In this document: in pieces, positions 25,159 through 34,647 of the stretch
How positions within the stretch are numbered: position 1 is the stretch's first letter
Layout: every line of letters begins with the position of its first letter
Source of the DNA: Sphingobium terrigena
GTDB taxonomy: Bacteria > Pseudomonadota > Alphaproteobacteria > Sphingomonadales > Sphingomonadaceae
DNA length: 64,000 nucleotides
Assembly (NCBI RefSeq): GCF_003591655.1
Contig: NZ_QVRA01000017.1
Coordinates: forward strand, 1 to 64,000
Reading direction: 5' to 3'
Notes under the pieces: generated by a model
Database searches by the model: none
The model's input: the letters and a program-made list of their open reading frames with translations, nothing else
Told to the model about the DNA's origin: nothing
Made by a program: the position numbers and the translations under genes

Positions 25159-27891
25159 TTAGAATTTCTGGCCGAAGCGGATGCCGAAAAATTGCGGCTT
25201 GATGGTGAAGGTGCGCGACGAGCCGGAACAGAAGTCGATCGAACAGAAGGTATTTTTGGTCAGCTGCCCGCGCTTGTCAAAAGCGTTCTGGATGAACAGC
25301 GTCAGGCTCCAATTGTCCTTCTTGACGCCCCCGGAAAAGTCGAAGCTGACAAAGCCCTTCGTGTTGCCGAGCAGCGCATTATTGTCGACGTTCAGATCCT
25401 GCGTCGCCCCGGTCTGGTAGAGTGCTGCACCCTGCACATAGGCGCTATAGTCGCCCAGATAGGTGTCGTAGCGGATTGAGGTCGTGCCCTTGAACTTGGG
25501 CTGGCGCGGCAGGCGGGTGCCGTTTGCGGCAGCGACCTGTGGCGTTGGCGGACTAGATTCCGGCACATCCTCACCCAGCGTACAGCTGGACAGTTGGGAA
25601 ATGGACGAGGTGTCACGGTCCAACGCGAAGTTACAGAAATTGCCCTTCAACTTGCCGTCATTATAAGCGCCGGAGGTGGAGATCGTCACCTTGCCCAGCT
25701 TCAGGTCGGCATCATATTCGATACCCTTGACCACCGCCTTGCCCGCATTGCCGGTCATGCCCGCACCCTGCGCGCCCGACACGACGACACCATATTGGAT
25801 ATTATTCCATTTCTCATAATAGACCGCCGCATTGAAGCGGAAGATATTGTTCCAGGTCGTTTTGACGCCCAGCTCGAAATTGGTGAGCGTTTCGGACTTG
25901 AACGGGGCGACATCCACTGGACCAAAGTTACGGATGCGCAGCGGACGGTTGAATCCGCCGGGACGGAAGCCGGTGGAATAGTTGAAATAGACCATCTTGT
26001 CGGGCTGGAACTGCCAGTCGAGCGCCACCTTATGCGTCTCGCCCTTTTCCTTGTATCGCCCGGTCTGGTCGGGCGCGCGGAAATTGGTGTTGAGGCATTG
26101 CAGGCGCTCGGCAGGAAGCGGGGTGGGGCAGCCCATTTCCCCGGTCGGGACAAAAACCGACGTGACCGTATTGGCCGCAGATCCCGCGACACCGGCAAAG
26201 CCCTTGACCGCATAATCGGTCCAGAAATAGCGGATGCCGCCGGTCAGCTTCAATGTCGGCGTGATGTTGTAATGGCCTTCGGCGAAGATCGCCTTGTCAT
26301 GATAAAGCTGGTTCTGCTCCGTGATGTAGAAGCCGTCACCCTTTACCGCCTGTGTCCCCAGCAGCATCGTGCCAAGCGGATTGCCGTTGGGGTTGATGAC
26401 GTTGCCGGTGTCGAAGAAGGGGTTGCCATCCTCATCATAGTCAATCCCGTACATGGCCGGGACGCCGATCAGGCCACCCGGCACGTCGCCGCCGCCGGTT
26501 GCGGTATAGCCGGTGATCGTGTCCAGCCCGCGAATGGAATAATAGGTGTTCGTCTTGTTCTTCTGCCGCTGGTAAAAGCCGCCGATCGTGACGTCGAACG
26601 GCCAGTCCTTGGGCGTCGACAGGCGCAATTCCTGTGTGAATTTGTTGCGGTGCGTATCGGCATGATAGAATTGCGTCGGGTCGATCAGCGAACATTTCTG
26701 CGCAGCGCCTGACCCGGTGCAATTGTCGAAAAATTGCAGATAGCTTTCATAGCCCGGCCCGAAGCCGTCATAGGTGACGGTGTAATAAGTATAATCGTTG
26801 AGCGTGCGGGTCCGGCGCTTGAAGAAACCGGTGGCGGAAACCAGATCCCAGTCGCCGATATGGCCATGGATGCTGAGCGCCGCCTGATACCAGCGATCGT
26901 CATTTTTGGTCTGGTCGTAATCATGCACTTCCAGATCGCCGACGCGGTGATCGAAGCCGAAATAGCCGTTGGCAACCTGCTTTTGCGCCGTGATTTCCGG
27001 CGCGACCGACCAGCCATCGACCGGTTCCCACAGCAATTGCACGCGACCGCCAAATTCCTTGATCGTGTTATAATCATCTTTGGCGATGTCGCTATTGTCG
27101 AGGTTGAAGAAGGTCGCCGGATTATTGTCGCCCAACGTGTAAACAGCTGGCGCGCCATTGTTGAGCAGGCCGTTATTGGGCGTATTGTCGATATAGCCGC
27201 CATCGCGCCGATAATAGCCCATGGCGCGCACGGCCAATGTGTCGCTCAGCGGCACGTTGATGTAGGATTCCAACTGACCGCCAAAGTCGCCCTTGCCATA
27301 TTTATTGGCCTCGACATCATAACCAAACTCGAACTTGTCCATATTGGGCTTGTTGGTGATGATGCGGATGGTGCCTGCCAGCGATCCCGCGCCATAAAGC
27401 GTGCCTTGCGGCCCGGCCAGCGCCTCGACCCGTTCCAGATCATAAGCGTGAATATCGGGCACTTCGGTGCCGGTGATGGGAATGTCGTTAAGATAATAGC
27501 CGACCGAGGCATAGGCACCGCCCGCAGGCACGATGCCGCGGAAAAAGGCGGTGTTGCGGCCCGGCCCGATCCCTTCGAACGAAACCGACGGCAGCAGCGC
27601 AGCGAAATCGCTCAAGCCCTTGACCTGCCGTTCTGCCAGCGTTTCGGCACCCAGCGCCTGCATGGAGATCGGCACTTTCTGGATGCTCTGCGCGCTGCGG
27701 GTCGCGGTGACGACGATTTCAGTCAGGCCGCCGCCTGCTTCATCGGCTGGCAGCGCCATTGCCGGATCGGCGGCGGGGTCTGCAACGGCATCGGCGGCGC
27801 GCGCCATACCTGCTGCGCCCAGACCGGCCAATATGGTTGTCACCCCCAATATCTTTACAAACTGCGACCGGCGGCGAGACTGAATCTTCAT
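25159..27891 (-). CDS. TonB-dependent outer-membrane receptor
   Basis: A 910-residue receptor. A signal peptide of about 32 residues (ending GMARA) is followed by an acidic spacer, the TonB box-like EIVVTATR and the plug domain (LPSVSFEGIGPGRNTAFFRGI, EALAGPQGTLYGAGSLAGTIRIITNKP). The long beta-barrel ends in a terminal aromatic strand (FFGIRFGQKF) as required for outer-membrane insertion. It converges on the mau operon and is divergent from the first TPR-sulfotransferase. In sphingomonads such receptors import many substrates, not only siderophores; its ligand is unknown. Confidence 0.94.
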   Translation of the reverse strand: MKIQSRRRSQFVKILGVTTILAGLGAAGMARAADAVADPAADPAMALPADEAGGGLTEIVVTATRSAQSIQKVPISMQALGAETLAERQVKGLSDFAALLPSVSFEGIGPGRNTAFFRGIVPAGGAYASVGYYLNDIPITGTEVPDIHAYDLERVEALAGPQGTLYGAGSLAGTIRIITNKPNMDKFEFGYDVEANKYGKGDFGGQLESYINVPLSDTLAVRAMGYYRRDGGYIDNTPNNGLLNNGAPAVYTLGDNNPATFFNLDNSDIAKDDYNTIKEFGGRVQLLWEPVDGWSVAPEITAQKQVANGYFGFDHRVGDLEVHDYDQTKNDDRWYQAALSIHGHIGDWDLVSATGFFKRRTRTLNDYTYYTVTYDGFGPGYESYLQFFDNCTGSGAAQKCSLIDPTQFYHADTHRNKFTQELRLSTPKDWPFDVTIGGFYQRQKNKTNTYYSIRGLDTITGYTATGGGDVPGGLIGVPAMYGIDYDEDGNPFFDTGNVINPNGNPLGTMLLGTQAVKGDGFYITEQNQLYHDKAIFAEGHYNITPTLKLTGGIRYFWTDYAVKGFAGVAGSAANTVTSVFVPTGEMGCPTPLPAERLQCLNTNFRAPDQTGRYKEKGETHKVALDWQFQPDKMVYFNYSTGFRPGGFNRPLRIRNFGPVDVAPFKSETLTNFELGVKTTWNNIFRFNAAVYYEKWNNIQYGVVVSGAQGAGMTGNAGKAVVKGIEYDADLKLGKVTISTSGAYNDGKLKGNFCNFALDRDTSSISQLSSCTLGEDVPESSPPTPQVAAANGTRLPRQPKFKGTTSIRYDTYLGDYSAYVQGAALYQTGATQDLNVDNNALLGNTKGFVSFDFSGGVKKDNWSLTLFIQNAFDKRGQLTKNTFCSIDFCSGSSRTFTIKPQFFGIRFGQKF

Positions 27892-28260
27892 GGTGTTGGA
27901 CTCCCCCTTGAAAAGATGCCCTCCACTCTCCCAAATCGCGGTTTCCCCGCGTGATTATGACGCATTGCAGCACATTGTCAGATGGCGCGTCGCAGCCCGC
28001 ATTTTGCAAGAGCAAAACAACCCCGCGACCAGAAACGGCGCACGCCTCCAGACCTGCCGTACAACGGCACGGCATCATAATTTACCTGTATTCCCCTTGG
28101 ACTTTCGTCATTTCGTACGTTTGTCCAACTTTGATAATGCTGTAACGATTGCAGGAGTCAACAGCCTAATTTTGCTGTTCCTGCCCTTCAATCGCACCTT
28201 TTGTTGCGCAACTGCAATATCCTGTTCATTGTGCAGACGAGAAAGGAAGCAAAACCCGCC
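27892..28260. other. 369-bp divergent intergenic region
   Basis: It separates the receptor gene from the TPR-sulfotransferase gene and must contain promoters for both. I see no clear boxes. TTTCGTCATTTCGTACGT around 28104-28121 has a fleeting likeness to the regulon element described elsewhere in this window, but the spacing and second half do not fit. Confidence 0.45.
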
Positions 28261-30291
28261 ATGGAAGCTGCCTCGCGCCCTGCCACCCCCCCTTCCGTTG
28301 CGCTCAGGGAGGCGCTTGGCCATGCTGCCACCTTACTGGATGCGCAGCCGGCGGAGGCGCTGGCGCAGGCCGAATCGATACTGAAGCAAGCCCCCGGACT
28401 CCCGCCCGCAGAGTTGCTGGCGGCACAGGCGCTGCGACGGCTGGGTCAGGCCGAAACCGCTCTTTCGCGCCTTGCCGCGCTTGCCCGTCGCCAGCCCGGC
28501 GTGCCTGCATTGCTTTGGGAACTGGCGCAGGCCGCCAGCGAAACGGGCGACAGCCCGCAGGCCATCGCCGCGCTGGAAAGCCTGACCCGGCAGCAACCCG
28601 GCGTGGCAAGCGGCTGGTTTTTGTTGGCTAGGGAATTGCGGAAGGTCGGCCGCACCGACCATGCGTGGCGCGCCGACCTGTCAGGCATCCATGCTTCCTC
28701 GCGCGATCGCGACCTGCTCGAAGCGGCGATGGCGATGAATGAGGGGCGTCTGGAGGATGCAGCGACGATCCTTGATACGCGACTTGCGCGGTTGCCAGAC
28801 GATCCGGCCGCCACCCGGTTGCTGGGCGAAATATATTGGCGGCGCGGGGATATGAGTGCGGCGCTGACGCTGGTCGAACGCGCGGTGGCCACCGCGCCCG
28901 GATTCGATCTGGCGCGCGATTTTCTGATCCGCCTGCTGCTCCAGAATAACCGCCTGACCGACGCGCTTGCCCATGCCGAGATATTGGCGCAGTCGCCGCT
29001 CGACAATCCGGGCTATGCGCTGCTGCGGGCGTCGGTGCTGGTGCGGCTGGGCGATCAGGCGCAAGCGGCGGCCATTTACGAAGGATTACTGGCGCAAAAG
29101 CCGGATCAGCCACAGCTGTGGCAGAATCTGGGCCATGCGCTCAAGACGCTGGGGCGGCAGGCCGACGCCATCCACGCCTATCGTCAGGCGGTATATTATC
29201 AACCGACCATGGGAGAGGCCTGGTGGAGCCTCGCCAACCTCAAGACGGTGAAGCTCGACGCGCAGGATATTGCGGCGATGGAGCAGGCGCTCACGACCCT
29301 GGCGCCAGAGGCAGCGGCGAAAAGCGAGGATATTTTTCACCTCCATTTCTCGTTGGGCAAGGCGCTGGAGGATGCACACAATTATGCCGCATCCTTTGGC
29401 CATTATGATCGCGGCAACCGCCTGCGCCGCACTTTGCTATCCTATGACGCCGATGAATTTGCCACCGAAGTGCAGGCGACCGCAGACTGCTTCACCAGCG
29501 CCTTTATCACAAAGAGCGGCAAGGGCGGCTGCCCCGCGCCCGACCCCATCTTCATCGTCGGCCTGCCCCGGTCAGGCTCCACATTGATCGAGCAAATCCT
29601 CTCCAGCCACAGCCAGGTCGAAGGGACGATGGAATTGCCGGAGATGATGATCATCGCCAGCCGCCTGCAATCGCGCATCGACGAGGGTGAATTTCCCGAT
29701 TTCGCCACGATGATCGCGTCGCTCACCCCCGCCGACCGGCAAAGACTGGGCGAGGAATATGTCGAACGCACCCGCGTCCACCGCCAGAGCAACCGGCCCC
29801 GTTTCATCGACAAGATGCCCAATAATTGGCAGCATGTCGGGCTGATCCGGCTCATCCTGCCCAACGCCAAAATCATCGACGCGCGGCGTCATCCGATGGG
29901 CTGCTGCTTTTCAGGCTGGAAACAGCATTTCGCGCGCGGTCAGGCCTTCACTTACGACCTGAACGAAATCGGCCGCTATTATAGCGATTATGTCGCGCTG
30001 ATGGCGGCGTTCAATGCCGCCGCACCCAGCCATGTCCACCGCGTCCATTATGAGCAGATGGTCGCCGACACGCCGGGCGAAGTCGCACGGCTGCTGGATT
30101 ATCTCGGCCTGCCATTCGAGGAAGCCTGCCTTGCCTTCTGGCGGACGGAGCGGGCGGTGCGTACCGCCAGTTCGGAACAGGTACGCCAGCCGATCTTCAC
30201 CGACGGCGTCGATCATTGGCGGCATTTTGCGCCATGGCTCGGCCCGCTGGAGCAGGCATTGGGACCGGTGATCGCGGCCTATCCAGCCTGA
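28261..30291 (+). CDS. TPR-repeat sulfotransferase-family protein
   Basis: A 676-residue protein. The first two thirds are tetratricopeptide-like helical repeats rich in alanine and leucine (ALAQAESILKQAPGLPPAELL, LWQNLGHALKTLGRQADAIHAY). From about residue 430 it is a sulfotransferase-fold domain, with the PAPS 5'-phosphosulfate loop as FIVGLPRSGSTLIEQILSSH and conserved FIDKMPNNWQHVGLIRLILPNAKII. No signal peptide is seen. GAAAGGAAG upstream and loss of coding character before it favour the ATG at 28261. Function is uncertain; family members may sulfate proteins or glycans. The 3' end overlaps the convergent permease by 13 bp. Confidence 0.85.
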   Translation: MEAASRPATPPSVALREALGHAATLLDAQPAEALAQAESILKQAPGLPPAELLAAQALRRLGQAETALSRLAALARRQPGVPALLWELAQAASETGDSPQAIAALESLTRQQPGVASGWFLLARELRKVGRTDHAWRADLSGIHASSRDRDLLEAAMAMNEGRLEDAATILDTRLARLPDDPAATRLLGEIYWRRGDMSAALTLVERAVATAPGFDLARDFLIRLLLQNNRLTDALAHAEILAQSPLDNPGYALLRASVLVRLGDQAQAAAIYEGLLAQKPDQPQLWQNLGHALKTLGRQADAIHAYRQAVYYQPTMGEAWWSLANLKTVKLDAQDIAAMEQALTTLAPEAAAKSEDIFHLHFSLGKALEDAHNYAASFGHYDRGNRLRRTLLSYDADEFATEVQATADCFTSAFITKSGKGGCPAPDPIFIVGLPRSGSTLIEQILSSHSQVEGTMELPEMMIIASRLQSRIDEGEFPDFATMIASLTPADRQRLGEEYVERTRVHRQSNRPRFIDKMPNNWQHVGLIRLILPNAKIIDARRHPMGCCFSGWKQHFARGQAFTYDLNEIGRYYSDYVALMAAFNAAAPSHVHRVHYEQMVADTPGEVARLLDYLGLPFEEACLAFWRTERAVRTASSEQVRQPIFTDGVDHWRHFAPWLGPLEQALGPVIAAYPA

Positions 30292-31706
30292 AGCGAGGCG
30301 GGCGAGGGGTGCCAGCGCCGTTGCCCCATCACCAGCGCAATGCCCAGCACGAGCCAGCCCAGCATCAGCCAGATTTCCAGTGGTATGCCCGTCGCCATGC
30401 CAAAGGGCGCGATGATCGCTGCACTTGTCACGATCGTCGCGCCGATCGCGACAGGCAAGAGCAGCCCCTGCCCGCCCGGCAGAATGAAGGCAGGGCGGGT
30501 CTCTCCCCTATCGATCGCGCGCAACCGCATCAGCGCAAAGAGCGCAACCGCCGCGATCGCCGTGGTGCAGATCGTCCCCATCGCAATGATCGGGCTGATC
30601 GCGCCGCGCCCGGCCAGCACGCCAAGGCAGGTCCATCCGCCGACCAGCAATGCCGCGCGCCGGGGCGCGCCGCTCTTTGCGTCAACATGGGCAAGCCCCG
30701 CTGGCAGGAAACCCGCCCGTGCCTGCGCCAAGATGACCCGCGTCGCCGACAAATGCATCGCGTTCCAGGTTTTGAGCAGCGACGCCATCGCGACCAGCAA
30801 TATGCCCTTGGTCGCGACGCCGCCGGCCAGCGCATGGTCGAACGCCGCTGCAACCGGCAGCGCGCCCGACGTCAGATCGCGCCAGGGGATGAGCGAGGCG
30901 GAGGCGATGATGATGAGGCTGTAGAAGATCGCGGCGACCACAACCGCCAGCATCATCGCCTTGGCTACGGTATGGAAGCTGGTGCCGGGCGCGCGTTCCT
31001 CGACGGCGGACGCTGCCGTCTGGAAACCCGACAGCCACATGCCTGCCACGCCCAGCATCACGAACATGCCGCCAGCAAAACTGCCGCCATGGGCAGGCTC
31101 GAACAGGGGTTGCCAGTTGGCGGGATCGCCCTGAACGAAACCGATCACCACCAGCAGCGCCGATGCGCCGAGAAAGGCGAAGGTCACCAGCTTTTGAAAG
31201 CCCACCGCGACCTTGGCTCCCGCCGCATTGAGCAGCGTCATCACCACCGCCCCTGTTAGCCCGATACCCAAGTCCAGCGCCGTGATCGACTTGCCCAGAA
31301 AGCTGTAGAGCGGCGGCCACCCGGCCATCGCCGACACCAGATTTTCGAGGAACCAGGACAAGGCCAGTCCTTCAAAGGCGCAAATGCCCACAAAATAGAG
31401 GGTCAGGAACCAGCCGGTGACAAATCCCGGCCACGGGCCGAACGCCTTTTCGACAAAGACGAACTCGGCCCCGGCGCGCGGCACTCGCGCGACCAGTTCG
31501 GCATAGGCGGCGGCGACCGGCACCATCAGCAGCGTCATGCCCAAAAAGGCGAGCACCGCGCCGCCCGGCCCGGCGGGCGTCACCCACTCGCCCATCAACA
31601 CCATCCATGCCGATCCGACGATGGTGCCGAAAGCAAGCGCAAAGAAGCCGGGACCGGTAACGCCGCGCCGCAGCGCCGGTTCGGGTGGAATGCCGGTGTC
31701 GCTCAT
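30279..31706 (-). CDS. APC-superfamily amino acid/polyamine permease
   Basis: A 475-residue inner-membrane transporter with about 12 hydrophobic helices. Helix 1 carries GFFALAFGTIVGSAWMVLMG, the glycine-rich substrate site typical of the APC fold, and ARVPRAGAEFVFVEKAFGP follows helix 2. The ATG at 31706 overlaps the stop of the ureohydrolase gene (ATGA), so the two are translationally coupled. The likely job is uptake of the guanidino substrate hydrolysed by that enzyme or exchange of its product. Confidence 0.9.
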   Translation of the reverse strand: MSDTGIPPEPALRRGVTGPGFFALAFGTIVGSAWMVLMGEWVTPAGPGGAVLAFLGMTLLMVPVAAAYAELVARVPRAGAEFVFVEKAFGPWPGFVTGWFLTLYFVGICAFEGLALSWFLENLVSAMAGWPPLYSFLGKSITALDLGIGLTGAVVMTLLNAAGAKVAVGFQKLVTFAFLGASALLVVIGFVQGDPANWQPLFEPAHGGSFAGGMFVMLGVAGMWLSGFQTAASAVEERAPGTSFHTVAKAMMLAVVVAAIFYSLIIIASASLIPWRDLTSGALPVAAAFDHALAGGVATKGILLVAMASLLKTWNAMHLSATRVILAQARAGFLPAGLAHVDAKSGAPRRAALLVGGWTCLGVLAGRGAISPIIAMGTICTTAIAAVALFALMRLRAIDRGETRPAFILPGGQGLLLPVAIGATIVTSAAIIAPFGMATGIPLEIWLMLGWLVLGIALVMGQRRWHPSPASLQAG

Positions 31707-32746
31707 CGGCGCAGATACACCAGGCAAAGCAATTGAAACAGCATTTGCGCGGCAGCCTGCGCCGTCACCGTGCCGGGATCATATTCGGGCGCGACTTCCA
31801 CCACGTCGCCGCCGATAATGTCGATGCCGGCCAGCCCGCGCAGCAGTTGCAATGCCTCCCGCGTGGTTAGCCCGCCTACTTCCGGTGTGCCAGTGCCGGG
31901 TGCGAATACCGGGTCGAGGCCGTCGACATCGAAAGTGACATAGGTGGGGCCATCGCCGACCACCTCCAGCGCCTTGGCCACCACCGCGTTCATGCCCATG
32001 GTCGCGACATCTTCGGCATGGATGACCGTCATGCCGCTGGCATAGGAAAATTCCCACAGATATTCCGCGCCGCCCCTGATGCCGATCTGGATCGATCGCT
32101 TAGGGTCCAATACCCCGGCCAGCACGGCTTCACGGAAGGGCGCGCCGTGATGGAATTTAGAGCCTTCATAAATGCCGCCCGTGTCGCAATGGGCATCGAA
32201 ATGGACCATGCCCATCGGCCCGCGCGTGGCCGCCAGCCCCTTCATGATCGACCCGGTGATGCTGTGATCGCCCCCCACCGACAGCGGGATCGCCTTGGTC
32301 GCGCCGATCATGGCATAGCAGGCTTCGATATCGGCATGGCACAGCGCCAGATCATAGCGGCTCTGCATCGCCACATCACCGACATCGGCGACCGTCAGAT
32401 GGTTCATCGGCGCGACCCGCAGCGCATGTTCATAGGGACCGATGCGGTCGATCGCGCGGACGGCGCGCGGGCCATAGCGTGCACCGGGTCGATTGGTGAC
32501 GCCCAGATCCATCGGCACGCCGATCAGCGCCACGTCCAGTGTATCAAGCGTCTCCGCTGCCAGCCCGCCCGCAATATAGGGCGCATCGAGCAGCGTCGAA
32601 GGCTCGGCAAAGGGCCACCGCCTTTTGTCCCCGCTCTTGAACTGAAGCCCAGCCACCTCGCGAAAATGCGAATCGTGAATGTCGGCCCCGCCGCCCCCGG
32701 CATAAAGGCGGCGAAGGTCGTCGAGATCGATCGGTTCGTCGGGCAT
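31703..32746 (-). CDS. Cytosolic ureohydrolase (agmatinase/guanidinobutyrase family)
   Basis: A 347-residue manganese- or nickel-type ureohydrolase that releases urea from a guanidino compound. All six metal ligands are present: H161 in VGGDHS, D184/H186/D188 in HFDAHCD, and D273/D275 in TFDVDGLDP. KFHHGAPFREAV (about 197-208) is the loop seen in agmatinases and guanidinobutyrases/guanidinopropionases rather than arginases. No signal peptide is present. The ATG at 32746 is the true start; upstream sequence in frame is non-coding. An element of the nitrogen regulon lies 35 bp upstream. The permease gene follows with an ATGA overlap. Which guanidino acid or amine it uses is not resolved. Confidence 0.92.
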   Translation of the reverse strand: MPDEPIDLDDLRRLYAGGGGADIHDSHFREVAGLQFKSGDKRRWPFAEPSTLLDAPYIAGGLAAETLDTLDVALIGVPMDLGVTNRPGARYGPRAVRAIDRIGPYEHALRVAPMNHLTVADVGDVAMQSRYDLALCHADIEACYAMIGATKAIPLSVGGDHSITGSIMKGLAATRGPMGMVHFDAHCDTGGIYEGSKFHHGAPFREAVLAGVLDPKRSIQIGIRGGAEYLWEFSYASGMTVIHAEDVATMGMNAVVAKALEVVGDGPTYVTFDVDGLDPVFAPGTGTPEVGGLTTREALQLLRGLAGIDIIGGDVVEVAPEYDPGTVTAQAAAQMLFQLLCLVYLRR

Positions 32747-32780
32747 GGCGTCCAGTCTGGACGGCGGCGAAAGGGCGGCA

Positions 32781-32797
32781 ATGGGGCAAAGAACGTA
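32781..32797. promoter_or_regulatory. Regulon element, divergent ureohydrolase/Ldh2 promoters
   Basis: On the minus strand it reads TACGTTCTTTGCCCCAT, matching the window consensus TACGTCAAATGCCCCAT at 13 of 17 positions, with both outer blocks (TACGT and GCCCCAT) intact. It lies between divergent start codons. No clean C(A/C)TAGC -10 box follows at 20 nt, so this is the weakest accepted copy. Confidence 0.5.
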
Positions 32798-32853
32798 TGG
32801 CTTCGCGCGCGCGAAGCGTTGCGCCCCGATGCAAAGCAGGAAAGGGTAGTGCC

Positions 32854-33861
32854 ATGACCCATATGGATTTCGACGCGCTGGTCGCGCTGCTCCGCCGCAT
32901 CTTCCTGGCCAATGGCACGTCCGAAGCGGTGGCCGACATATTGGCCCGCAATTGCGCCAGCGCCGAACGGGACGGCGCGATGAGCCATGGCCTGTTCCGC
33001 ATGGCAGGCTATGTCTCCACCCTGCGCAGCGGCTGGGTCGATGGGCGGGCGCAACCACAGTTGGAGGATGGTGGCGCGTCCTTCCTGCGGGTGGATGCCG
33101 CCAACGGTTTTGCCCAGCCCGCGCTTGCCATCGCCGCGCCAATGGCGATCGACAAGGCGCGCGCGACCGGCGCCTGCGTCGTCGCCATCCGGCGATCGCA
33201 TCATTTCGCTGCGCTCTGGCCCGATGTCGAACCGTTCGCGCAGCAGGGGCTGGTCGCCATCGCCATGGTCAACAGCATGGCCTATGTCGCGCCGCCCGGC
33301 GCGCGGCACCCGGTCTATGGCACCAACCCGCTGGCCTTCGCCGCGCCGCGCGCCGACGAGCGCATTGTCGTGTTCGATCAGGCGGTCAGCGTGCTGGCCC
33401 ATGGCGACGTGCAAATCGCCGCGCGCGATGGCCATATGTTACCCGCCGATGCTGGCGTCGATGCGGCGGGGCAGCCCACGCGCGATCCGCAAGCTGTGCT
33501 GGATGGCGGGGCGCTCCTGCCCTTTGGCGGGCATAAGGGCGCGGCCATTGCGCTGATGATCGAGATCATGGCCGCCGCGCTGACCGGCGGGTTGTTTTCG
33601 GCGGAGGTGGATTGGTCCGCTCATCCCGGCGCGCAAACGCCCTGTACTGGCGAGTGCCTGATCCTGATCGATCCCAGCCGGAGCGGATCGGCGGTGGGGT
33701 TTGCGGATCGGGTGGAGCAAATGGTCACCGCGCTGCAAGAAGCGGGGCAGGCCCGTATGCCCGGCGACCGCCGCTTCGCCGCGCGCGAAAAGGCAATGCG
33801 TGAGGGCATTCCGGTCAGCGCACACATGCTGCGCCAGTTGGAGGCGCTGACCACGGCATAG
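32854..33861 (+). CDS. Ldh2-family NAD(P)H-dependent dehydrogenase (DpkA-like)
   Basis: A 335-residue member of the malate/L-lactate dehydrogenase type 2 family, which includes delta-1-piperideine/pyrroline-2-carboxylate reductase and ureidoglycolate dehydrogenase. Landmarks are the catalytic-region histidine in AMSHGLFRMAGYV, RSHHFAALWPDVEPFA, GTNPLAFAAP, and LPFGGHKGAAIALMIEIMAAAL. GGAAAGGG precedes the ATG at 32854. It is divergent from the cytosolic ureohydrolase and shares a regulon element with it, so it may reduce a cyclic imine that arises when an omega-amino or 2-keto product cyclises. Confidence 0.87.
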   Translation: MTHMDFDALVALLRRIFLANGTSEAVADILARNCASAERDGAMSHGLFRMAGYVSTLRSGWVDGRAQPQLEDGGASFLRVDAANGFAQPALAIAAPMAIDKARATGACVVAIRRSHHFAALWPDVEPFAQQGLVAIAMVNSMAYVAPPGARHPVYGTNPLAFAAPRADERIVVFDQAVSVLAHGDVQIAARDGHMLPADAGVDAAGQPTRDPQAVLDGGALLPFGGHKGAAIALMIEIMAAALTGGLFSAEVDWSAHPGAQTPCTGECLILIDPSRSGSAVGFADRVEQMVTALQEAGQARMPGDRRFAAREKAMREGIPVSAHMLRQLEALTTA

Positions 33862-33883
33862 AGAGCGATAAACTCACCTTGGC

Positions 33884-33902
33884 CCGTTCGTTTCGAGCGA
33901 AG
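33884..33902 (+). repeat. Single-arm copy of the 790-854 repeat
   Basis: CCGTTCGTTTCGAGCGAAG matches one arm of the perfect inverted repeat near the left end of the window. The second arm is absent here. It lies between the convergent Ldh2 and urtE genes. Confidence 0.6.
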
Positions 33903-33933
33903 GTTGGGAGTTTTGCTCTAACCTCATCTCGCC

Positions 33934-34647
33934 CTAAATCTGCACCAGATGCGCGACATCTTTCGCGCTTTCCTCGGCAATCGCGCCCTGCCGGATGATC
34001 CGCCCATTCTGCATCGCGCAATAGCGATCGGCAAAGCGCCAGACGAAATCGAGATATTGTTCGACCACCAGCACCGTCATGCCCAGCTGGTCGCGGACAT
34101 GGACCAAAGCCGCCTCGATCTGCTGCACGACATTGGGCTGGATGCCCTCGGTCGGCTCGTCCAGCAGCAGCAGGCTGGGTTCGCCCGCCAGCGCGCGACC
34201 GATCGCCAGTTGCTGCTGCTCGCCACCCGACAGAAACCCCGCCGCGCGGGCGCGAATGTCGTAGAGTTTGGGGAACAGGTCGAAAATATGCGGCGGCACT
34301 TTGGCTGCCCCCCCGCCCCGCCCGGTCAGCGCCGACAGACCCGTTTCCAGATTTTCCATCACCGTCAGTTGCGGAAACACATGCCGCCCCTGCGGCACGA
34401 AGCCGATCCCCGCACGCGACCGTTTGTGCGCAGGCAGCGCGGTGATGTCCTGCCCGTCGAAGCGGATCGTCCCGCCCGTCACCGGCCGCGTCCCCATGAT
34501 CGTGTGCAGCAGCGTCGTCTTCCCCACGCCATTGCGGCCGATCAGCGCCATCACCTGCCCGCGCGCCAGCGTCAGTTCCACGTCCCACAAGACCTGGCTC
34601 TGGCCATAGGCGCTCGACAGGCCGTCCATTTCCAGCAGCGCGCTCAT
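33934..34647 (-). CDS. urtE: Urea ABC transporter ATP-binding protein UrtE
   Basis: A 237-residue ABC ATPase. Walker A is GRNGVGKTT, the signature is LSGGEQQQLAIGRAL and Walker B is LLLLDEPTEG followed by IQPNVVQQIE, a UrtE hallmark that separates it from LivF. Its ATG overlaps the urtD stop (ATGA at 34644-34647). It is the last gene of the urtABCDE operon, which takes up urea at low concentration into the cytoplasm for urease. Confidence 0.94.
   Translation of the reverse strand: MSALLEMDGLSSAYGQSQVLWDVELTLARGQVMALIGRNGVGKTTLLHTIMGTRPVTGGTIRFDGQDITALPAHKRSRAGIGFVPQGRHVFPQLTVMENLETGLSALTGRGGGAAKVPPHIFDLFPKLYDIRARAAGFLSGGEQQQLAIGRALAGEPSLLLLDEPTEGIQPNVVQQIEAALVHVRDQLGMTVLVVEQYLDFVWRFADRYCAMQNGRIIRQGAIAEESAKDVAHLVQI

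Noticed and set aside
28104..28125. CGTCATTTCGTACGT in the gap before the first TPR-sulfotransferase as a regulon element
   Set aside because: The match needs an insertion, lacks the GCCCCAT block, and no C(A/C)TAGC box follows at the right distance.
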